Shown here in pieces: positions 45,313-51,603 of a stretch of DNA of 64,000 bases (positions are counted from its first letter, which is position 1; every line of letters begins with the position of its first letter). Location of the stretch: the NCBI RefSeq assembly GCF_018502385.1, contig NZ_CP075523.1, positions 1,116,001-1,180,000 of the forward strand, given 5' to 3'. The notes below the pieces were generated by a model, which made no database searches, was not told the origin of the DNA, and was given only the letters and a program-made list of their open reading frames with translations. Made by a program: the position numbers and the translations under genes. The DNA is from Synechococcus sp. LA31. GTDB taxonomy: Bacteria > Cyanobacteriota > Cyanobacteriia > PCC-6307 > Cyanobiaceae.

Positions 45313-45397
45313 TTGCGGGGCGAGGCATCGGCCTGAGCCAGGCAGCTGGGGTGCCATCGGACACCACTTAGAAGCAGCGAGCGGCATGGATCGCAGA

Positions 45398-45922
45398 TCA
45401 AGCGCCGATGGCCTTCAGGGTGCGGCGGATGTCCTTGAGCAACAGCACCAGATGGAGGGGATCCGTGGGTGAGGGCTGGAACTCTGGAATCAGATGCTCA
45501 TAGAACCTCCGGGCTTGCTCTGATTCGGTATGCACCAGCAACGCGCGACAGCCAATGGCATCGCTGAGGCTGGCCAGGCGTGTGATCACATCAACCAGCA
45601 GGGCAGCTCCAAGACCTTGACCTTCATGGCGTTGATCCACCCCCAGGCGCGCCAGCAAGGCCACGGGCTGGGGATAGCGGCCGGCACCGCGGCGCAGCCG
45701 CTCAGGCAGATCGGCGATGGCCACGCTCGCCATGCACCAGGCGTAATAGGCCACCACGTCTGGCTGATCGACGGGAGATACAACGAACACCCTGGTGGTG
45801 CCGGTTCCATGGGCCTGCCGGGCCATGTCCACCAGCCAGGCTGTTTGCGCCTGGGAGCGGCATTGGAATCCGCCGAGCTGATGGCTGGCCGCCAGCAGCA
45901 CCGGCGGCCGGTAGCCACTCAT
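45398..45922 (-). CDS. GNAT acetyltransferase toxin (TacT-like)
   Basis: A 174-residue N-acetyltransferase: MSGYRPPVLLAASHQLGGFQ (start of TacT-type toxins), TRVFVVSPVDQPDVVAYYAW, LLARLGVDQRHEGQGLGAAL (the acetyl-CoA R/Q-x-x-G-x-G/A loop) and RALLVHTESEQARRFYEHLI. Such toxins acetylate aminoacyl-tRNA. The ATG at 45922 overlaps the DUF1778 stop by ATGA, forming a standard operon. Confidence 0.88.
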   Translation of the reverse strand: MSGYRPPVLLAASHQLGGFQCRSQAQTAWLVDMARQAHGTGTTRVFVVSPVDQPDVVAYYAWCMASVAIADLPERLRRGAGRYPQPVALLARLGVDQRHEGQGLGAALLVDVITRLASLSDAIGCRALLVHTESEQARRFYEHLIPEFQPSPTDPLHLVLLLKDIRRTLKAIGA

Positions 45923-46221
45923 GCCTGCGGCACAAAGGGTGAAGGCCGCTCCAACAAACGCTTCAGGCCAGGCAGAACGCGGGCAGGGCAACTGTTGATC
46001 CGCTCCCATTCCTGTTGGGCAGCGGCATCGAGAACAAAGTGCTCACGATCAGCCAGCACTTGCTGGGCTGCCAGGCGGCCTTGGCTGAGCAAAAAAGAAC
46101 TGCGGTCGGTGCCGAGGGCAGCGGCGGCCCGATCCAGCAGATCCCGATCGTCCTGACTGGCCCTCAACTCAATGCGGCTCGCCTTCAGCGGCCTGGCAGA
46201 CGGAGGTGTGACGCCGACCAT
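45919..46221 (-). CDS. DUF1778 antitoxin (TacA-like)
   Basis: A 100-residue protein from the ATG at 46221: KASRIELRASQDDRDLLDRA, AAALGTDRSSFLLSQGRLAA and a C-terminal HFVLDAAAQQEWERI arm, the DUF1778 ribbon-helix-helix antitoxin pattern with its toxin-neutralising tail. The open frame continues upstream to 46320 into repeat A copy 4, giving an apparent N-terminal extension MISLLEEYGGCVMAST, but the promoter and operator lie in that part, so the short start is preferred. Confidence 0.85.
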   Translation of the reverse strand: MVGVTPPSARPLKASRIELRASQDDRDLLDRAAAALGTDRSSFLLSQGRLAAQQVLADREHFVLDAAAQQEWERINSCPARVLPGLKRLLERPSPFVPQA

Positions 46222-46236
46222 GGAACGCAGCGAGCT

Positions 46237-46260
46237 ACGAAACGTACGGACACTGTACGG
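46237..46260 (-). promoter_or_regulatory. Probable TacA operator
   Basis: An inverted repeat CGTAC-7-GTACG with an extra CGTACGG-type half site, 16-39 bp upstream of the DUF1778 ATG. The position and symmetry suit autoregulation by the antitoxin. The related motif ACGAACCGTACGG occurs twice more, inside repeat B copies 2 and 4 (46737 and 49515). Confidence 0.5.
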
Positions 46261-46290
46261 CATCTGAAGCGAGGTGCTTGCCATCACGCA

Positions 46291-46437
46291 GCCGCCGTAT
46301 TCCTCAAGCAGGGAAATCACATCTCAGACTCGTTGAGCGTTGGATTCGTTGGGTTCGAGTTGATGGCGGAGTTGAACAAGATTGCACGGAGCTTGGCGTT
46401 GAGCTCTGCGAGCCGCTCGTTCTCGCTCTCGATCTGC
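46291..46437 (-). repeat. Repeat A, copy 4 (3' end only)
   Basis: About 147 bp matching the last third of the repeat-A gene (ENERLAELNAKLRAI and tail). It directly flanks the promoter of the DUF1778 antitoxin gene. An in-frame stop interrupts the ..ISLLEEYGG reading that is open in other copies. Confidence 0.75.
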
Positions 46438-46504
46438 TTGTCACCAAAGCCAGTCGACAAAAGAACGCTGTGCTGACGCTCGGGGCCACAAGTGCGCCGC
46501 GTCC

Positions 46505-46772
46505 GAATCAAGCTCTGGGCCACCAACACCTGAAAACGCCCTACCCCAACAGCGCCCTCACGACCTGCAGCCGGAACAACTTCCGAGCGGCTTTCGCAAG
46601 GCCGCCGGCCTCAACCACCACAGCCACCAAACCCGCGTTGGCGTCAGGAACCATGAGGCGGGGCGGTCAGTGGGCCATGCTCCGGAAAACACCCAACACC
46701 CGGAGCAGGCGTGTCAGCAGATTTCAAGTGCTGTACGAACCGTACGGAATGATGTTTCGCGCGAATCAACGC
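46505..46772. repeat. Repeat B, copy 2 (long form)
   Basis: Contains CTGCAGCCGGAACAACTT, the CGGCTTTCGCAAGGCCGCC core, CCATGAGGCGGGGCGGTCA and a right end ACGAACCGTACGG ... CGCGCGAATCAACGC. All are shared in the same order with copy 4 (49329-49550). On the plus strand several copies can be read as a partial protein (SGFHKAAGLN..SHHTRG.KAALAS), but no start or complete frame exists. Confidence 0.7.
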
Positions 46773-46822
46773 ATGGCGGCGATCCTCAGCTCCAGGCGGC
46801 CAACTCCCCGCGCCCCCACAGA

Positions 46823-46870
46823 CTGACCGTGGATGCAGGCGCCATGAGCCTGGGCGCAGACTTCGAGCAC
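46823..46870 (-). pseudogene. Fragment of a DegT-type aminotransferase gene
   Basis: About 48 bp reading FVLEVCAQAHGACIHGQSV on the minus strand, against VIEDCAQAHGAGIHGQTV in the intact aminotransferase (56337-56385). It abuts repeat B copy 2 on one side and the end of hicA on the other. It is too short for function. Confidence 0.65.
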
Positions 46871-46876
46871 GAAGAC

Positions 46877-47101
46877 TCATTTTGAAAGGAAGTCATCCAC
46901 ACTCACGCCGGCTTGGCGCAGGATGGCCCGGAGGGTTCCCTCAGGCAGGTCGCCTGGGTGATTGGTGATGGTGGTGTAGCGCTGACCAGAAGCCTGGTAC
47001 CAGATCTCATGGGAGCCCGCTGCCTGGCGATCGAACGCAAACCCGAAGTGCTTCAGACGCTTCACCACATCGCGGTAGCGAAAACCTGAGAGTCGCCCCA
47101 T
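46877..47101 (-). CDS. hicA: HicA-type toxin
   Basis: A 74-residue protein: MGRLSGFRYRDVVKRLKHFG, FAFDRQAAGSHEIWYQASGQ with the catalytic G-S-H, and TTITNHPGDLPEGTLRAILR. This double-stranded-RNA-binding fold is an mRNA interferase. The ATG at 47101 shares a base with the hicB stop (TGATG). Antitoxin-first order (hicB-hicA) is seen here. Confidence 0.9.
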   Translation of the reverse strand: MGRLSGFRYRDVVKRLKHFGFAFDRQAAGSHEIWYQASGQRYTTITNHPGDLPEGTLRAILRQAGVSVDDFLSK

Positions 47102-47334
47102 CACGCACTGAGCACGACGGGAAGCTCGAATGACTGGGCGAGAGCAGGTGGGGCATCGTGCTCGCCACGCGCAAGGCGTGCTTCGTGCAGCTGCCTGGCA
47201 ACGTCGCGCGCGATTTCAAGGGTCTCGGTGAGGGTGCGTCCCTGGGCAACTAGACCAGGAATACTGGCGCAGGTTGCCAGGTAATAGCCCTCAGGTAGCT
47301 GCTCCACCTGCAGGTTGACAAGCCATTCGGCCAT
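47101..47334 (-). CDS. hicB: HicB-type antitoxin
   Basis: A 77-residue protein with WLVNLQVEQLPEGYYLATCA, SIPGLVAQGRTLTETLEIAR and FELPVVLSA. The partial RNase H fold of HicB is recognisable, but no separate C-terminal DNA-binding domain is present, as in many short HicB proteins. A second, decayed copy of the pair lies at 48420-48650. Confidence 0.88.
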   Translation of the reverse strand: MAEWLVNLQVEQLPEGYYLATCASIPGLVAQGRTLTETLEIARDVARQLHEARLARGEHDAPPALAQSFELPVVLSA

Positions 47335-47399
47335 GGCTTTCAGCCCTCGGAAGACGCTTTCAAGCTAAGCCCGAACTGGGCTTATAAGGTGCGGGTGAC

Positions 47400-47477
47400 G
47401 CCCCTCAAGCAAACCCGCCGTAATCCTCCAACAGGGAGATCACATCTCGGACTCGCTGGGCGTTGGATTCGCTGGTG
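47400..47477 (-). repeat. Repeat A, copy 5 (terminal 75 bp)
   Basis: Only the last part of the repeat, encoding ..QRVRDVISLLEDYGGFA in the conserved C-terminal frame. Its left flank (GGGCTTATAAGGTGCGGGTG) also matches the flank of copy 6 (GGGCTTTGAAGGTGCGG), so the duplicated block includes the region beside hicB. Confidence 0.7.
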
Positions 47478-47520
47478 GGCTTCCCCCGGTTTGGTGGACA
47501 GGTCGGCAAGAGGGCAGCCG

Positions 47521-47609
47521 CAACCACTCCCAAGCGGCTTTCACAAGGCCGCCGGCCTCAACCGCCAAAGCCACCACACCCGCGGCCTGAAAGCCGCGTT
47601 GGCATCAGT
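47521..47609. repeat. Repeat B, copy 3
   Basis: About 90 bp with the CAAGCGGCTTTCACAAGGCC core and the AAAGCCGCGTTGGCATCA end. It stops 12 bp before the stop codon of the PIN gene. Confidence 0.65.
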
Positions 47610-47621
47610 CAAATGATGGGC

Positions 47622-48044
47622 TTAGTCCAGTGCTGGGCTCATCCCCAGGGCGGCCGCGGCTGTCAACATCTGCCGATCGAAGCTGGCCAACTGGGTGCAG
47701 TGGCTGTGCAGCGCCACCGCAAGATGCAGGGCATCACCACCACGGAGGCCGAGGGCTGGATCCAGAAGCAGCTCAGCTGCTTGACGGAAGCGATCGCGTT
47801 CGAGAGAGCGCAGTTCAACACCGCTCTGCAGCAAGCGCTCGAACTGTTCCCCAGCCGCCTGGCTGTTCTCAGGGCTGAGACCGTGATGGCGCTGCTTGAT
47901 GCCCAGGGCACTGTGGGTCTCGGTGATCAGCCAATCGCTGCTGATCAGGGGTTCTCGGCACTGTGCAAACCAGTCGAGAGCCTGAGGGCTGCGATCTTCT
48001 GGCGTCAATAGTGCCACCACCACGCTGGTGTCGAGATAGATCAT
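47622..48044 (-). CDS. vapC: PIN-domain toxin (VapC-like), intact
   Basis: A 140-residue protein. MIYLDTSVVVALLTPEDRSP gives the first aspartate, WLITETHSALGIKQR the glutamate, LRGGDALHLAVALHSHC the third acid and QLASFDRQMLTAA the last. All four PIN acidic residues are present, so it is probably an active ribonuclease. The AbrB-like antitoxin gene is 22 bp upstream. Confidence 0.88.
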   Translation of the reverse strand: MIYLDTSVVVALLTPEDRSPQALDWFAQCREPLISSDWLITETHSALGIKQRHHGLSPENSQAAGEQFERLLQSGVELRSLERDRFRQAAELLLDPALGLRGGDALHLAVALHSHCTQLASFDRQMLTAAAALGMSPALD

Positions 48045-48066
48045 CGAGCGATCCCCCGGATTGGCT

Positions 48067-48366
48067 TCACCAGCGCTCAGCGGCTCGGCATTCCTCCATC
48101 ACCGAAGGGGTGAGGGGCATCGTGGCCTGCAGCCGGCGCAGATCCATGGCGAGAGCCGAGCGATCCAATTGGTGCAAAGGCTCCAGGCTCAACCGGCCAT
48201 CGTCGCCGACGACGATCTCAACCTGATCGCCTTCCCGCAGGCCGGCCTGACGCAGACAAGCAGCGGGGAGACGCAGGGCCAGGCTGTTTCCCCAGCGGCG
48301 GACTGACTGGTGAAAGCGCCTATGCGGAACACCGTCTCGGCCCCGAGAGTCGGACTGCGGCACGGA
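48067..48366 (-). CDS. vapB: AbrB/MazE-type antitoxin (VapB-like)
   Basis: The conserved part is SVRRWGNSLALRLPAACLRQ, AGLREGDQVEIVVGDDGRLS and a C-terminal toxin-binding helix with PLTPSVMEECRAAERW. The start is uncertain: GTG at 48366 gives 99 residues, while an ATG at 48429 gives a longer N-terminus. A TACACT element near 48388 could be the -10 box and favours the shorter form. Confidence 0.78.
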   Translation of the reverse strand, partial: SVPQSDSRGRDGVPHRRFHQSVRRWGNSLALRLPAACLRQAGLREGDQVEIVVGDDGRLSLEPLHQLDRSALAMDLRRLQATMPLTPSVMEECRAAERW

Positions 48367-48419
48367 ATCAGCCAACTGATAGCCACTAGTGTAGACACAC
48401 GGCTCTACGTTTTCCAGGC

Positions 48420-48650
48420 TGAGAGCCATCCACACGGGAGGACGTCATCCCCGTCCACGCCGCCTGGGTAATCGCGGTAGGGAAAATCGGAGAGGCTCCC
48501 CATCACGCACTGAGCACGACAGGAAACTCGAATGACTGAGCAGGGATCTCGGTGAGGGTGCGACCCTGGGCGACCAGGCCAGGAATACCGGCGCAGGTGG
48601 CCAGGTAACAGCCCTCGGAAGACACTTTCAAACCAAGACCGAACTGGGCT
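48420..48650 (-). pseudogene. Decayed second copy of hicB-hicA
   Basis: The hicB part reads SEGCYLATCAGIPGLVAQGR, TLTEIPAQSFEFPVVLSA, matching the intact HicB but with about 35 internal residues deleted between TLTE and AQSFE. The hicA part begins at the same relative position (ATG at 48503) with MGSLSDFPYRD and jumps to GVDGDDVLP, equal to the two ends of intact HicA (MGRLSGFRYRD ... GVSVDDFLS). Both deletions remove the functional core. Confidence 0.75.
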
Positions 48651-48665
48651 TTGAAGGTGCGGTCG

Positions 48666-49130
48666 ACACCCCTCAAGCAAACCCGCCGTATTCCTCCAGC
48701 AGGGAGATCACATCTCGGACTCGTTGGGCGTTGGCTTCGCTGGGCTCGAGTTGGTGGCGGAGCTGGACGAGATTGCACTCAGCTTGGCGTTGAGCTCGGC
48801 GAGTCGCTCGTTCTCTCTCTGGATCTGCGAGATCTCGCTCCTCAGCTGCTTCATCCGCTGCTTGTGCGCGATCTTCCTCTTCTCGTACTCGCGCTCGCTC
48901 CGATCGAACTCGATCTCTCTCAGCTCGTAGTCGACAACGGGTCGCCAGTTGAGCATCGCTAACCAGCGCCGGAACCAGGGCAAGGAGGAGTAGTACTCCG
49001 ACTTGCTGATCGAGGGCGACGTTGCCGAGGAAGGGGAGGTGGACATGGCTGTAAGACGTGAAGAGCGTGATCAGCGCCAGCAGGCCGCCCAGGATCAGGG
49101 TGATCCAGCCCGGATGTCGAATACAAAAAC
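48666..49130 (-). repeat. Repeat A, copy 6 (diverged, near full length)
   Basis: About 465 bp. The 3' third is almost identical to copies 3, 5 and 7. The 5' two thirds are diverged in DNA from copies 1-2 but clearly related in protein. Upstream, GWITLILGGLLALITLFTSY is the matching membrane segment in the other frame, without an evident start codon. Confidence 0.7.
48708..49046 (-). CDS. Repeat-A coiled-coil protein, copy 6
   Basis: A 112-residue frame beginning MSTSPSSATSPSISKSEYYS, then SLPWFRRWLAMLNWRPVVDY and a long coiled coil (REIEFDRSEREYEKRKIAHK, QRMKQLRSEISQIQRENERL). It aligns with copy 1 over the N-terminal 45 residues (S-K-x-E, S-L-P, R-R, L-N-W-x-P, D), with many synonymous differences. 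The last 30 residues (SSSSATNSSPAKPTPNESEM) are overlapped by a better conserved reading in the -1 frame ending RVRDVISLLEEYGGFA. Function unknown. Confidence 0.45.
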   Translation of the reverse strand: MSTSPSSATSPSISKSEYYSSLPWFRRWLAMLNWRPVVDYELREIEFDRSEREYEKRKIAHKQRMKQLRSEISQIQRENERLAELNAKLSAISSSSATNSSPAKPTPNESEM

Positions 49131-49328
49131 CCTACCCACGCCGGACCTTCGCCGCCAAGACCATAGTACACCTGCACCAGTCAGCGGCGCCGGGGGCTGA
49201 CTGGGATAAGGGGTGTGTCGATACTGCCGATCTGTGCAGGCGGACCAGAGGTGTGGCGCGGCTGCGACGGCAGTGCCTCAGAAGCCGGTCGACGCAAGAC
49301 AGCGATGCGTGTGCTCTGCAGCACAAAC

Positions 49329-49550
49329 GCTGCAGCCGGAACAACTCCCGAGCGGCTTTCACAAGGCCGCCGGTCTCAATCGCCACAGCCACCACACCCG
49401 CGGCCCGAAAGCCGCGTTGGCATCAGGAGCCATGAGGCGGGGCGGTCATTGGGCCCTGATCCACAAGACACCGGGCGCTCGGAGTGGATGTTTCAGCAGG
49501 CTTTGGGTTCTGCACGAACCGTACGGAACAGCATTCGCGCGAATCAGCGC
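49329..49550. repeat. Repeat B, copy 4 (long form)
   Basis: Collinear with copy 2 through CTGCAGCCGGAACAACTC, the AAGGCCGCCGG core, CCATGAGGCGGGGCGGTCA and the ACGAACCGTACGG ... CGCGCGAATCAGCGC end. Like copy 2, its right end is followed within about 50 bp by a DegT gene fragment. Confidence 0.7.
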
Positions 49551-49590
49551 ACGACGAAGGACCATCGGCCTGGTGTAGCCGGGTCACCGG

Positions 49591-49719
49591 CCACGGGCCA
49601 GCTCGAGGATCGCGGCAGATCGGCAGGCCAACCGCCTAGGCGCACCCCGGAGGCGATCACGAAGGCGGCAACGCCGACCTGCTCAGCATCGAGCGGCTGC
49701 CAAAGGGCGAGATTCACGG
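49591..49719 (-). pseudogene. Remnant of a DegT-type aminotransferase gene (internal deletion)
   Basis: On the minus strand the first part, NLALWQPLDAEQVGVAAFVI then ASG, matches the N-terminus of the intact enzyme (TLAPWPQFDAEQIDAATHVL ASG). It then jumps to LGGWPADLP, matching HLGGWPADMP about 115 residues further on, and DNA homology continues through CTCGAGCTGGCCCGTG. Together with the 48-bp piece at 46823-46870 this covers adjacent parts of one gene. Confidence 0.7.
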
Positions 49720-49748
49720 ATAAACTTTGGCTATTCGGGGATGTTGCG

Positions 49749-49985
49749 ATGAAGGTCAAGGTGCAGACCTGGGGCAACAGCCTGGGTCTCAGGATCCCGA
49801 AGGCCTACGCCACGGAGCTCGGAGTTCGCCCTGGCAGCGAGATGGAGGTGAACCTGGAGGCCGGGACGCTGCTCGCCAGGCCCGCCGCCGCCATCGACCT
49901 GAACGCATTGTTAGCCGAGATCACAGCCGAGAACCAGCACGCGGAATGCGACTGGGGCGCAGCCAGCGGGGTTGAAACGTGGTGA
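49749..49985 (+). CDS. mazE: MazE/AbrB-type antitoxin
   Basis: A 78-residue protein: MKVKVQTWGNSLGLRIPKAY, ATELGVRPGSEMEVNLEAGT and an acidic arm (LLAEITAENQHAECDWG). This is the standard MazE layout. It overlaps the start of mazF by a few bases. Longer upstream open frames in this region run through repeat B and are not used. Confidence 0.9.
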   Translation: MKVKVQTWGNSLGLRIPKAYATELGVRPGSEMEVNLEAGTLLARPAAAIDLNALLAEITAENQHAECDWGAASGVETW

Positions 49986-50317
49986 AAGCACCAGAGCGTG
50001 GCGCGCTGATCTGGCTGACCTTCACGCCACAGAGCGGCCGTGAGCAGGCTGGGCGACGGCCGGCGCTGGTGGTGTCGCCATCGGCCTACAACACCAAAGC
50101 GGGCCTGGCTCTGGTTTGTCCGATCACCAGCAAGGTGAAGGGCTACCCCTTCGAAGTGCCGCTGCCGAATGAGGGGCCGGTGCAGGGCGTGGTGCTCGCA
50201 GATCAGCTGCGCAGCCTGGATTGGCGCAGCCGCCAGGCAGACGTGATTGGTCCAGCGCCGATTGCAGTGCTGGAGCGAGTGCTGCAACTGCTTGGGGCGC
50301 TCTTGAACACTGCGTAG
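49979..50317 (+). CDS. mazF: MazF endoribonuclease toxin
   Basis: A 112-residue protein: ERGALIWLTFTPQSGREQAG then RRPALVVSPSAYNTKAGLAL (catalytic G-x-x-G-x-R-P), VCPITSKVKGYPFEVPLPNE and VLADQLRSLDWRSRQADVIG. This is the classic MazF sequence, more typical than the MazF-like protein at 44.3 kb. GTG at 49979 or 49982 is the start. Confidence 0.9.
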   Translation: MVKAPERGALIWLTFTPQSGREQAGRRPALVVSPSAYNTKAGLALVCPITSKVKGYPFEVPLPNEGPVQGVVLADQLRSLDWRSRQADVIGPAPIAVLERVLQLLGALLNTA

Positions 50318-50365
50318 GCAAGAGACCCGAGGAGCTTGTTCTCGCAGACCCAGAATCACCTCGCC

Positions 50366-50453
50366 CGAACCAAGCCCTGGCCCACCTGCAGCTGAAGGCT
50401 CCTGATGCCATCAGCAACCTCACGACCTACAGCCGGAACAACTCCCGAGCGGT
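50366..50453. repeat. Repeat B, copy 5 (partial)
   Basis: GAACCAAGCCCTGGCCCACCTG and CCTCACGACCTACAGCC followed by GGAACAACTCCCGAGCGG match copies 1, 2 and 4. It starts about 50 bp after mazF. Confidence 0.6.
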
Positions 50454-51603
50454 GGAGCGGAGCAGAAGCGGAGCCTTGGGCCCGCGTGAATTCCGAACAG
50501 ACTGAACAGAACGACAAGTCGGTCGAACCAGGAAGGCAGTGCACCCATCCATGGAACAGGGGCAAACGCCGTCAACAACACCCAAAGCGAAGCAATGGCC
50601 AGCAACAAGTGGTAGTGGTTTATGGGTATAGACACATAGCTTGAGCACTAAAAAGTGCATTTGGCTGCCCTCTCCAGCCCCAAATCCCCTCTCACCGCCC
50701 CCACAATCCCTCCAGCTCCAGCAGCGGCTGGAGCCAGGCCTGCAACAGCCAGCCGACAGGCTGCGTTGAACTCAGGGGGCTAGGCGGCGGCGACCTGTGG
50801 GGAGGAGGGATGACATGGATGCTCAGGTCAAACCTGAGCCAAGGGGGTGACCGTGCTTTCAGAGGGCTTCGTCTGATTGCTCGGCTTCTTCGTTGCGCGA
50901 CTCCTCAGCAGCGATAGCCTCCTGGAGAGCTCTCTGTTCGATTTCTGCAAGCAGGCGGTCTCCTTCTGCACGGAAAAGATCCGCAGCTCGATCGGCGAAA
51001 GCCAAGAGCTGTCGTCGTTGTTAGCTTCGTTGCTCGGCTTTGCTTCTGGCTTGACCATAGAGCGTTACCACTGCGATCAACGCCAGAACGCTAAAGCGGA
51101 AAGCTCCGCGGAGCTGCTGCGGCCAAAGGCCAGAGGTTCAAGAGCCATAGCAGTGGTGATGGCCATCGCGGGTGCGGTGCATCAGTCGTGACCTGCCCAT
51201 AGGCCAGGGCCAGGATGAGACTCCAGCTCAGTAAAGACGCCAACAACAGGCGCCACAAGATCAGCGCAGGGGCGTCCTGATGAGACCACCTCCAAATCAC
51301 CTGCAGGGCTTCGTGGATGCCAAGCAGCCAGGTTGGAACCTGCGTCATCGCTTCCGCCCCACTCCGAAAACCAGGCATACCACATCAGCACCGTCCAGAG
51401 CTGGGGGGTGTGGTCGACACCGGCGAGGCGCTGGCTCGGCATCGAAGGCAGCCGAGAGCCGCCACACCTGCACGCACGCAACCAGCGCTGACCCCCCACT
51501 ACCGAATCGGTGCGCCGCCTGGTGGCTGCTGAGCACCAAAAGGTTGCCACCGCAATCGGGTAGCGTCTCCAGGCGCAGGGCGGTGCAGAGCAGGGCGACT
51601 CGC
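50454..51603. other. Region of 1.1 kb without a confident gene
   Basis: Several short open frames occur on both strands. The best is 50828-51058 (minus), 76 residues with SWLSPIELRIFSVQKETACL and KSNRELSRRLSLLRSRATKK. Its charged helix followed by a Ser/Pro/Lys tail is vaguely like the repeat-A proteins, and a hydrophobic segment lies upstream in another frame (ILWRLLLASLLSWSLILALA, 51091-51378). This may be a very diverged or decayed repeat-A relative. Otherwise the DNA looks like debris between the array and the polysaccharide locus. Confidence 0.35.

Noticed and set aside
45129-45401. Minus-strand open frame between repeat A copy 3 and the GNAT gene
   Set aside because: It runs through repeat B copy 1, has no start context and no similarity to any protein pattern.
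46221-46320. Longer N-terminus for the DUF1778 antitoxin, fused to the repeat-A tail
   Set aside because: The extension contains the probable operator and promoter, and the family begins at the shorter start; the fusion looks accidental.
41351-50460. Integron with attC sites
   Set aside because: Repeat A is largely gene-derived and repeat B shows no paired RYYYAAC/GTTRRRY cores. No IntI-type integrase is in the window. The cassette-like look remains unexplained.
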